From: Bacteroidales bacterium
GTDB taxonomy: Bacteria > Bacteroidota > Bacteroidia > Bacteroidales > UBA932
Reading direction: 5' to 3'
DNA: 15,051 bases
NCBI GenBank assembly: GCA_017509375.1
Contig: JAFWPT010000111.1
Span: 1 to 15,051 of the forward strand
Position numbers and translations under genes: made by a program. Below, piece after piece: positions 6,857 through 14,066 of this stretch. The notes beneath the pieces were generated by a model. It was not told the DNA's origin and ran no database searches. It was given only the letters and a program-made list of their open reading frames with translations. Position 1 is the first letter of the stretch. Every line of letters starts with the position of its first letter.

Positions 6857-8473
6857 TTACCGGATTTCCCACCATTTTCCTTCCATCTTCCGTCCTGTAA
6901 TTCCGGGACTCAGACGGTACAGGGCGCATCCGTGAGCAGGTAACTTAACCTCCCAGCGCTCCTTGTCGGCCACTTTGCCTACGTCCTGCCGGCGCCAGAG
7001 GTCGCGGATATTCTGGGTGCCGAGAAGTCCGAGGTCGCGCGGGACGAAGCTGACGTTGCCTTCTTCATTCCTGAGGTTGAAAAGAGCCACCGCAAGGGTG
7101 CCGTCTTCCATGCGTTTTACGTACACGCACTGCGTCTTGCCTGGACCGAATACGTTGCGTACGCCCATCATTCCCAGCGGATCCTGATTGACTTCCAGCA
7201 CTTCCGGATTGCAGAGGAGACTGAGGGTGAAATCATCAATAGTGGCCAGGTCGCAGCCTAGCAGCATCGGGGAAGCAAGGATAGCCCATAAGGTGACATG
7301 CGAGTATTGTTCCCACGGTGTGAGGCGTGTCCAGTGGGGCGTGCCGCCTTCCCATCCTCCTACCTGGCCGAGGACCATCATGTCGGCGTCCGGCCAGTTG
7401 CCGGGGCCTGCATAGCCTGCCCAGGCGGATTCGCGGTCGAAGGCGATATTGGATACGCTCGCCCAGGTGTCCTGTATGTCGCCCGCTGTTCGCCAGCAAT
7501 GGGCGTACTGCTGCATATCAGGGGCGAGGCAGATACGGGTGGCGTTCGAAATGCTGTAAACGATGTCGCGGCCGGTGGCGTCCAAGGCCTCGCGCATGTC
7601 GCGCAGCCACCAGACGTCGTTGAGGAACCAGTCGTATTTCAGGTAATCTACACCCCAGTCGGCCCATTGGCGGGCATCGGCCCTGGCAAAGGAGTACTTG
7701 CCGAAACTCATCAGTTCGCCTTTGTCGTATTTTGAAGGGTCAAGTTTGTAATACTCATCTACGATGCCTTCTTCCACCCACCAGTATGTGCCGTCCGGAT
7801 TATCGCAGGAAGAACCGATGTGGGCGGCGTAGGTAGCTATCCATGGCCCGGAGTAGATGCCGAATTTGAAGCCGCGTGCGTGCAGGGAGTCGCCCAAGGC
7901 CTTCATGTCCGGGAACTTGCCGTTTGGCTGAATAGCATTGAACTTGCCGCCACGACGGCCCTGCCAGCCGTCGTCGATGTTTACGTAATTCCAGCCGTAA
8001 TCGGCAAGGCCGGTTTCTTCCAGCGCCCGTGCGGCCTGCAGGATGTTATCTGCTGTTACTCTGTCGCCCCAGCAGTTCCAGGAATTCCAGCCCATCGGCG
8101 GAGTGAGGGCTATGCGGTCGCCGATTTCTATACGAAGCTCGCGGGTGTCGCTTCCGAGGGAGTTGGTTGCGGTTATCTGCACACGGTAGCTGCCTTTCCT
8201 GCGCACTTTGCCGGTTATGATTCCTTTACCTGCGTCGAGTTTGAGGCCGCAGGGGAGTCCTTTGGCGACGAAGCGCATCGGCTTCTGCCCGGAGACGGGA
8301 ATGCGGAACAGGAAATCGGCCCCTGGCCTCGCCCCGTAAACTTTGGGCCCGTTTATGTGAGGCGTGGAAGGCGCTTCAGGTGTGAGTATATAACTACTGT
8401 AATCGGGACTTTGCTGTGCCGGAGCAGACAGGCAGAACAGGGTTGCGGCAAGGAGAAAAGCAAGACGTTTCAT
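6857..8473 (-). CDS. GH27 alpha-galactosidase-like enzyme, secreted
   Basis: Secreted 538-residue glycoside hydrolase of family GH27, which chiefly cleaves terminal alpha-galactosides (some members act on alpha-N-acetylgalactosaminides or beta-L-arabinopyranosides). The signal peptide is MKRLAFLLAATLFCLSAPAQ. Residues about 36-118 form the He_PIG/He_PIG-associated Ig-like module (HINGPKVYGARPGADFLFRIP, GLPCGLKLD, GIITGKV, YRVQITATNSLG). The (beta/alpha)8 barrel starts at PPMGWNSWNCWG (about 125) and includes VNIDDGW. The predicted nucleophile is D281 in DYLKYDWF and the predicted acid/base is D332 in CWRTAGDIQDTW. PGNWPDADMMVLGQ and ILASPMLLGCDL complete the barrel. A C-terminal beta-sandwich follows (about 440-525). 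It is transcribed divergently from the GH92 gene across 71 bp, and converges on yifB with a 98-bp gap in which I see no gene or clear terminator. The exact sugar specificity cannot be read off. Confidence 0.92.
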   Translation of the reverse strand: MKRLAFLLAATLFCLSAPAQQSPDYSSYILTPEAPSTPHINGPKVYGARPGADFLFRIPVSGQKPMRFVAKGLPCGLKLDAGKGIITGKVRRKGSYRVQITATNSLGSDTRELRIEIGDRIALTPPMGWNSWNCWGDRVTADNILQAARALEETGLADYGWNYVNIDDGWQGRRGGKFNAIQPNGKFPDMKALGDSLHARGFKFGIYSGPWIATYAAHIGSSCDNPDGTYWWVEEGIVDEYYKLDPSKYDKGELMSFGKYSFARADARQWADWGVDYLKYDWFLNDVWWLRDMREALDATGRDIVYSISNATRICLAPDMQQYAHCWRTAGDIQDTWASVSNIAFDRESAWAGYAGPGNWPDADMMVLGQVGGWEGGTPHWTRLTPWEQYSHVTLWAILASPMLLGCDLATIDDFTLSLLCNPEVLEVNQDPLGMMGVRNVFGPGKTQCVYVKRMEDGTLAVALFNLRNEEGNVSFVPRDLGLLGTQNIRDLWRRQDVGKVADKERWEVKLPAHGCALYRLSPGITGRKMEGKWWEIR

Positions 8474-8508
8474 GTATAGATAACGAGTGAAAGCGGCTTT
8501 ACCCTACC

Positions 8509-8540
8509 GTTGCAAAAGTGGTTAATAAAAGCTATTTTTG
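8509..8540 (+). promoter_or_regulatory. Bacteroidota-type promoter for the GH92 operon
   Basis: GTTG at 8509-8512 (one mismatch to TTTG) is followed after 20 bp by TATTTTTG at 8533-8540, an exact TAnnTTTG. The chosen ATG at 8545 begins four bases later, so the mRNA would have almost no leader. The promoter position also rules out the upstream in-frame ATG at 8518 as start, since that codon lies within the promoter spacer. Confidence 0.7.
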
Positions 8541-8544
8541 TAAT

Positions 8545-10512
8545 ATGAAAAAGACTCTTTTCCTCCTGTTTTTCATTTGCTTTTGTATAGTTTCCTGCGC
8601 CCGTCCTTTGGGCCGTTGGGTAAACCCGTTCATCGGCACCGATTATACCGGACATACATCTCCGGCCGCTGCCTGCCCGCTCGGTATGGTGCAGCCCGGT
8701 CCGCAGAGCGGAAATTACCTTTGGAAGTACTGCAGCGGCTATAACTGGTCCGATTCGCTGCTTTTGGGATTTACGCAGAACCGCCTGAGCGGCACCGGCG
8801 TGCCCTCGCTCTGCAACGTGCTGGTCATGCCTTTCTCAGATGCCCACGGACCGGATTATGCAAGCCGGAAGGCTGCGGAAAAGGCCTCGCCGGGGCACTA
8901 CGCAGTGGATTTACCCGACAATGGCGCCCATGTGGACATCACCTGCTCTGAGCGGGTTGCCTGCTACGAATTCAAGTTCTCCAGCCGCGGGCGTCACCTG
9001 CTGGTCAATCCCCAGTATATCCAGCTTCGGAGCAACGACCCCAAAGCCACTCTGGCCCGCGGTATCAAGGCCTGGGACGGTTCTTCGCCGGACAACAGGA
9101 CTCTGTGCGGACATATCAAGGCCAGCAGCTGGGTGCAGTATGACCTTTGGTACGAGATTTCCTTCGACCAGCCGTTCAGGGCCTGCGACACCCTGGTGCT
9201 GCATCCTGATTACAAGGCTCCGGCTTATGTGCTGGATTTTGGCGACGGCGGCAAGCCGGTGAAGGCCCGGATATCCCTGTCCTATACAGGTGCCGAGGGT
9301 GCGCATGCCAACATGTCCGAAGTCCCCGGATGGAACTTCTGCAAGGTCCGCAAGGCCGCAGAGCGCAAGTGGGAAGAGATTTTCAGGCTTCTGCCGGTGG
9401 AGGCGTCCGACAGCGTAATGACGGCGTTCTATACGTCGATGTACCATATGTATTTCCAGCCGAATGTCATTTCCGATATAGGCGATCCGGTGCGCTATTC
9501 GACTTTCTCCCAGTGGGATACATTCCGGGCGGCTGACCTGCTGCGAACGCTCCTCACGCCGGATGTCGAGGCTGACGTGGTGAACAGCATGCTTGCGGAG
9601 GCTGAAGAGCGCGGCCATCTCCCTGTATGGGGCTTGTGCGGCAAAGACAATTACTGCATGATTGCCAATCATTCCGTCCCGACGGTGGTGGATGCCTGCC
9701 TCCGCGGCCTGCCCGGAGTTGATAAGGAGCGTGCCTGGACGGCAGTAAAGGCTTCTCTCACTACTCCTCACCAGAAATCGGACTGGGCAGTTTACGATAA
9801 ATACGGCTACTATCCGTTCGATATCGTAAAGGACGAATCAGTGTCCCGTACGCTGGAGTCCTGTTATGACGATTGGTGCGCGGCGCAGCTTGCAAAAGCG
9901 CTCGGGAAGGATGAAGACTACGCTTTCTTCGAGGCCCGTTCCCGCAATTACCGCAATCTTTTCGACCCCTCCACCGGATTCTTCCGCGGCAAGGACAGCC
10001 AGGGGCGCTGGAGGGAACCCTTCGAGCCATACCGCTATGCTCACGCCGGTAAGCAGGGAGGCGATTTCACCGAGGCCAACGCCTGGCACTATCTCTGGCA
10101 CGTCCTTCAGGATCCTGAAGACCTGATCGAACTGCTAGGAGGACGTGAGAAGTTCATTGCAAAGCTCGACACCTTGTTCGAAGTCTGCCCTCCTGCGTCC
10201 GTAACCGGTGAAGTCCAGGATATTACGGGCCTTATCGGCCAGTATTCACAGGGCAACGAACCCTGCCACCACGTCATTTATCTCTATACCCTTGCGGGGC
10301 GCCGGGACAAGGCAGTCGAACGGATACGCCAGGTATTCCGGGAGTTCTATCGCTGCGAGCCTGGAGGACTCTGCGGCAACGATGACTGCGGGCAGATGAG
10401 TGCCTGGTACATCTTCTCGGCTCTCGGTTATTATCCCGTTAATCCGGTGGGAGGGGAGTTCGTGCCCGGAGAAGCCCATGTCCGTCCCCTTCGCAAACTT
10501 CCCTGGGAATGA
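8545..10512 (+). CDS. GH92 alpha-mannosidase-like lipoprotein, short C-terminus
   Basis: A 655-residue exo-alpha-mannosidase-like protein of family GH92, calcium-dependent inverting enzymes that trim mannose from N-glycans and mannans. The start at 8545 gives a lipoprotein signal, MKKTLFLLFFICFCIVSC, with lipid Cys at 18; an in-frame ATG nine codons upstream lies in the promoter. The N-terminal beta-sandwich begins VNPFIGTDYTGHTSPAAA. The (alpha/alpha)6 domain shows FSQWDTFRAADLL, GKDNYCMIANHSVP, the predicted general acid E510 in FTEANAWHY, the QGNEPCHHVIYLY block, and GNDDCGQMSAWY with D613/D614 where the catalytic base is expected. After GYYPVNPVGGEF it ends within 20 residues, whereas characterised relatives such as BT3990 continue for another 70-100. 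The TGA stop overlaps the next gene's ATG in an ATGA, so the short end looks natural. Activity is likely but not certain given the missing tail. Confidence 0.88.
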   Translation: MKKTLFLLFFICFCIVSCARPLGRWVNPFIGTDYTGHTSPAAACPLGMVQPGPQSGNYLWKYCSGYNWSDSLLLGFTQNRLSGTGVPSLCNVLVMPFSDAHGPDYASRKAAEKASPGHYAVDLPDNGAHVDITCSERVACYEFKFSSRGRHLLVNPQYIQLRSNDPKATLARGIKAWDGSSPDNRTLCGHIKASSWVQYDLWYEISFDQPFRACDTLVLHPDYKAPAYVLDFGDGGKPVKARISLSYTGAEGAHANMSEVPGWNFCKVRKAAERKWEEIFRLLPVEASDSVMTAFYTSMYHMYFQPNVISDIGDPVRYSTFSQWDTFRAADLLRTLLTPDVEADVVNSMLAEAEERGHLPVWGLCGKDNYCMIANHSVPTVVDACLRGLPGVDKERAWTAVKASLTTPHQKSDWAVYDKYGYYPFDIVKDESVSRTLESCYDDWCAAQLAKALGKDEDYAFFEARSRNYRNLFDPSTGFFRGKDSQGRWREPFEPYRYAHAGKQGGDFTEANAWHYLWHVLQDPEDLIELLGGREKFIAKLDTLFEVCPPASVTGEVQDITGLIGQYSQGNEPCHHVIYLYTLAGRRDKAVERIRQVFREFYRCEPGGLCGNDDCGQMSAWYIFSALGYYPVNPVGGEFVPGEAHVRPLRKLPWE

Positions 10513-12563
10513 AAAAGTTTACGATTTTTATATCCCTGATGCTGGCGGCAGTGCAGCTACCTGCGCAGACCCGCCTGCTTACGGGGGATGGTTGTCCGGT
10601 TGCCTTTACGGACGGTATAGATACGCTCCGTACGCCCTCCGAGGGCCTCTGGTCCATCGCCACAGGGTGGAAGGAAGACTGGCCCTGCGGCTGGGTTCAC
10701 GCTTCGCCGCAGTCGGCCGAACGTTCCGGAGAATGGACCATCATGCGCGGCACACTTGATCTTCCCCAGGGAAAGATGCTTCTTACGGATTCCTACGCCC
10801 CCGCCGCAGACGGCCTCGTCCGCTGCATCCGCCGTTTTGAATGGAAAGGGCCCGATACGCTCCGGCACGCTACGCTCTCGGTACGCCTCCAGAGGCGCGG
10901 CAACGGCCTGTCGCTGTTCGTCCCGGGAATAGTCTATTATGGTAATTCCAACGGAGCCGCCGTCAATCCCGACGCCGTGCCCGTCTGGACGGGCGCTCCT
11001 GGCGAATTCGCCATTTTCGAGGACCATCGCTATCCCATGCCGTTCGTTATGCTTGAAGATTCATCCGGCTTGCGCGCACTTGCGGTCCACACAGTTCCTT
11101 CGCACGTCCGCGGCGCGGTGCTTGGCGACCAGTGGTGGTCCCTCGGCGCCGAGGCCCGCGACGGCCTGACTGAAGTGGTCCTGCTCAGCGGCCCCATAGG
11201 TTACAATTGCACCAGGAGCGTCGCCAAGGCCCGTCAGAAGACGTCGATGCGCTATGCTGATACCTGGATCGATATGGAGCCAGGACGCATCGTAGAGAAG
11301 GAATTCTATGTGGATTTATACGGCATCTCCCGCAAGGGTTCCGGCTTCCAGCGGCCCCTGTATTCGTCGCTTGACCGTTACAAGCCATACGATGCCGACC
11401 GCTTTCCGGCTTTCATCGATATAGTAGAAGGAAAGGCCCGTTTCGCCGCTTCACGTTGGCTTGAGAAGGGAGATGCATGCGGATTCGATATGTACGACCT
11501 TCGCAGGGACCGCAAGCACATAGTGATGGGCTGGTGCGGCCAGGCCGATTCGCCCGGCTATTCGCTGCAAGTGCTGGAGTCGCTGCTTTCCGTCGCCGAT
11601 GGCCCCTGGGACGCTGCTTTGATCCGCGACAGGGTGCAGAGGAGCCTTGATTTCTTGTCCGGATGCCCGTTCAGGGACGACGGTCTCTTCTGCGTACGAT
11701 ATGACTGCGGAACAGGCAAGTGGGACCATGGTGACCCGGTATCCTGCGGCCAGGCGATGTACAATTTTGCCAAGTCCATCGGGTATGCGCGAAAGCATCC
11801 CGGGGTGTACGATACCTCTAAGTGGGAGACCTTCCTCAAAGAAGCCTGCAACAAGGCATCGGACCGCATCTTGGACTGCAAATGGAATCCGCTTTCTACT
11901 GCGGAGGCGTTCTATATCGCACCGCTTGCAATTGCCTCCGATCTGTTCGGCAAGCCACGTTACCGTCGTGCCGCCGAGAAAGCCGCCGGTTTGTTCGCCG
12001 GCCGCCATCTGGAGATGGACGGATGCTACTGGGGCGGCACGCTGGACGCCACCTGCGAGGACAAGGAAGGAGCCTGGGCGGCGTTCCAGGGCTTCCTGGA
12101 GTGCTATGAGCGCTTTAAGGCCTCCAAGTATCTGGATTGGGCAAAACATGCCATGGACGTGTGCCTGAGCTATGTAGTCGTATGGGACATCCCGCTTCCG
12201 GCAGGGCGTCTTGCCGACCGCGGTTTCCAGTCCACTGGATGGACGGTCGTCTCGCCGCAGAACCAGCATCTGGACGTATATGGGGTGCTTTTCGCGCCCG
12301 AGATTTGCAGGATGGGGCGCCTGCTCGGCGACGAGCGTTTGGTCAAACTGTCAAAAGTGATGTACCGCACCTGCTATCAGCTTACGGACGCATACGGCAG
12401 CCAGGGTGAGCAGATCCAGCATACTAATTTCGCCCAGCACGGGGATATGTCCAACGTGTACAAGCTCCGCGGTGGCTACTCCGAAACCTGGACGGTATTC
12501 TGGATTACCGCCCACTTCCTTAACGCCGCCGCCCGCTTTATTGAAGCCGGGGAAGAGATTTGA
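10509..12563 (+). CDS. Unrecognised secreted protein, possible (alpha/alpha)6 glycosidase
   Basis: I cannot place this 684-residue protein in a named family. It has a clear Sec signal, MKKFTIFISLMLAAVQLPAQ, and no lipobox, so it is exported. Residues about 20-300 are strand-rich and tryptophan-rich (LWSIATGWKEDWPCGWVH, FEWKGPDTLRHATLSVRLQ, DQWWSLGAEARDGLTEVVL), which suits a beta-sandwich. Residues about 320-680 are helical with repeated aromatic/acidic loops: GKWDHGDPVSCGQAMYNF (about 402), DATCEDKEGAWAAFQGFLEC (about 513), FQSTGWTVVSPQNQHLDVYG (about 573) and HGDMSNVYKLRGGYSETWTV (about 644). That two-domain arrangement is common in six-hairpin glycosidases, and the acidic motifs are candidates for catalysis; this is inference. 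Its ATG overlaps the GH92 stop by four bases, implying coupled synthesis and action on the same glycan. A lyase, epimerase-like or non-catalytic role is possible. Confidence 0.8.
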   Translation: MKKFTIFISLMLAAVQLPAQTRLLTGDGCPVAFTDGIDTLRTPSEGLWSIATGWKEDWPCGWVHASPQSAERSGEWTIMRGTLDLPQGKMLLTDSYAPAADGLVRCIRRFEWKGPDTLRHATLSVRLQRRGNGLSLFVPGIVYYGNSNGAAVNPDAVPVWTGAPGEFAIFEDHRYPMPFVMLEDSSGLRALAVHTVPSHVRGAVLGDQWWSLGAEARDGLTEVVLLSGPIGYNCTRSVAKARQKTSMRYADTWIDMEPGRIVEKEFYVDLYGISRKGSGFQRPLYSSLDRYKPYDADRFPAFIDIVEGKARFAASRWLEKGDACGFDMYDLRRDRKHIVMGWCGQADSPGYSLQVLESLLSVADGPWDAALIRDRVQRSLDFLSGCPFRDDGLFCVRYDCGTGKWDHGDPVSCGQAMYNFAKSIGYARKHPGVYDTSKWETFLKEACNKASDRILDCKWNPLSTAEAFYIAPLAIASDLFGKPRYRRAAEKAAGLFAGRHLEMDGCYWGGTLDATCEDKEGAWAAFQGFLECYERFKASKYLDWAKHAMDVCLSYVVVWDIPLPAGRLADRGFQSTGWTVVSPQNQHLDVYGVLFAPEICRMGRLLGDERLVKLSKVMYRTCYQLTDAYGSQGEQIQHTNFAQHGDMSNVYKLRGGYSETWTVFWITAHFLNAAARFIEAGEEI

Positions 12564-12584
12564 CAGCTGGAGTATTTCGCCGGG

Positions 12585-14045
12585 CTATTTACTCTGGAAG
12601 CGCCCTAAATCGTCCCAGTCGTCGCTGCGGAAAGGACCGGCCGGAATGCCCCAGCAGTTATAGAGATTGCCTTCTGAATAATTCCGGAAGCAATAGCGTA
12701 CGGCTACAGGTTCGGGAACTTCCGGACAGTTGACGATTACCACTTTGGTGTCTTTCACCCTGGCAAGTGCCGGGTGGAACACCTTATCTGCGCCCGCCAG
12801 CTCAAAACCCTTTATATCCGCGCCCCAGGGAGATAACCCCTGGCCGTCAACCTTCATGGTCACCAGGGCATTCCCGTCCTCGAACTTTACGCTTTCATAG
12901 GAAGGGGCTACCGGATTGATGCCCTTGAGGCCGTAGTCGTTAACGAGTGCAAGGTATGCCAGCCTGTCGCCTACTTCTTTCTTTCGTCGAGGATGTATGC
13001 ATCCGCATTCACCAAGATCGGTGGTCGTGGCCATGCCGCTGTGAGGAATCACTTCCAGCGATTTCTGCTGAGCTTCGCAGAAGTAACCGGAGGTGAAGTC
13101 TGTTTCGCCCTCCTGGCGGTATGGAGCAATCTGCACGAAATAGAAAGGCGCGTCAGGATTCTCGAAAAGCCGGCGCATCATGGCAACATACTCCTTCTGA
13201 AGTCTCACATACTGCTCCGGACGGTAGCGGTTGGATTCACCCTGATACCATAGCATACCCTTGAAGGTAAACGGAATAAGAGGATTAATCTGGCCGTTGA
13301 ACAGAGTGCACGGCGTCTGGTGCTTTTTCTTGGGAAGATCGTCGCCCTCAAGGAATGAAAGGTCGAATTCACCGGGGAACAGGCTGCCGATTGTCTCCCG
13401 GTCCATCCATGTTTCGATAGTGGAAGCCCCCCATTCGCTAATCAGGAGTCCTACCGGAATTCCCATTTGTTCCTGCAATTTGAGCGCGAACCAGTAGGCC
13501 GTAGCGCTGGTTGCCGCGACGGCTTCGGGAGTATTCTCCATCCAGGAGCCTTCACATTCGGTGACCGGCTTCAGTGAGGCCCTGCGCTTCACCGTACACA
13601 TCCTTATCTGCTTTTCGGGCTTTGCGCCGAGTATTATTTCAGCAGCACCCTCCACAGGCTGGTTGCGGAAGCCCCTCATGGGCATTTCCATATTCGACTG
13701 GCCCGAGCAGAACCATACCTCACCCACGAGAACGTTGCGCAGCGTGATCTTTTCGCCGTCCGAAATCACTACGGTGTAAGGGCCGCCGGCGGCAGGAGTC
13801 TGCACCCTGGCAAACCATTTGCCGTCCGCATCCGGAAGGGCAACCGTCCTGACGGATGTCCAGGAGGGACGGATCGTGACTTTCTTCCCCTTATCAGTCC
13901 ACCCCCAAATGGCAGCTTGCGTATTCTGCTGTAGCACCATATTGTCGTTGAATATGGAGGGCAACTTGACCTTCGCTCCTGCGTTCACGCCAGCTGCGCC
14001 AATAAGTACGGAACATAATATCGAGATGCGAATAAAAAGATTCAT
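12585..14045 (-). CDS. Sialate O-acetylesterase-like SGNH esterase, secreted
   Basis: Secreted 486-residue carbohydrate O-acetylesterase of the sialate O-acetylesterase (SASA) group, an SGNH/GDSL-type hydrolase. The signal peptide MNLFIRISILCSVLIGAAGVNA is followed by a beta-domain opening LPSIFNDNMVLQQ. The nucleophile is predicted at S117 in CSGQSNMEMPM; WYQGESN is at about 266-272; the catalytic His is predicted at H351 in TTDLGECGCIHPRRKKEVG. The position two before that His is often Asp or Asn in relatives and is Cys here, which I note without assigning effect. The ending is a small beta-domain (FRNYSEGNLYNCWGIPAGPF). Despite the family name, many bacterial members probably deacetylate plant polysaccharides; the upstream rhamnosidase gene, 21 bp away on the same strand, fits an acetylated rhamnose-containing glycan. 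It converges on the preceding + strand gene with 21 bp between stops. Confidence 0.9.
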   Translation of the reverse strand: MNLFIRISILCSVLIGAAGVNAGAKVKLPSIFNDNMVLQQNTQAAIWGWTDKGKKVTIRPSWTSVRTVALPDADGKWFARVQTPAAGGPYTVVISDGEKITLRNVLVGEVWFCSGQSNMEMPMRGFRNQPVEGAAEIILGAKPEKQIRMCTVKRRASLKPVTECEGSWMENTPEAVAATSATAYWFALKLQEQMGIPVGLLISEWGASTIETWMDRETIGSLFPGEFDLSFLEGDDLPKKKHQTPCTLFNGQINPLIPFTFKGMLWYQGESNRYRPEQYVRLQKEYVAMMRRLFENPDAPFYFVQIAPYRQEGETDFTSGYFCEAQQKSLEVIPHSGMATTTDLGECGCIHPRRKKEVGDRLAYLALVNDYGLKGINPVAPSYESVKFEDGNALVTMKVDGQGLSPWGADIKGFELAGADKVFHPALARVKDTKVVIVNCPEVPEPVAVRYCFRNYSEGNLYNCWGIPAGPFRSDDWDDLGRFQSK

Positions 14046-14066
14046 GGACGTGTGGCAGATTATCTA

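Noticed and set aside
8474..8530. Promoter for the GH27 gene on the - strand
   Set aside because: Best -7 candidate (CACTTTTG on the - strand, 8520-8513) has one mismatch and no TTTG at the right distance upstream.
8518..8544. In-frame ATG nine codons upstream as the GH92 start
   Set aside because: It lies within the promoter spacer (8513-8532) and would place nine residues before a normal lipoprotein signal; the ATG at 8545 is better.
10400..10759. Alternative frame continuing the GH92 C-terminus, implying a frameshift
   Set aside because: The translated frame shows no recognisable GH92 ending, and it overlaps the signal peptide and N-terminus of a well-formed next gene.
12564..12584. Terminator between the convergent genes
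   Set aside because: Only a 5-bp GAGTA/TACTC inverted repeat that runs into the coding sequence; too weak.
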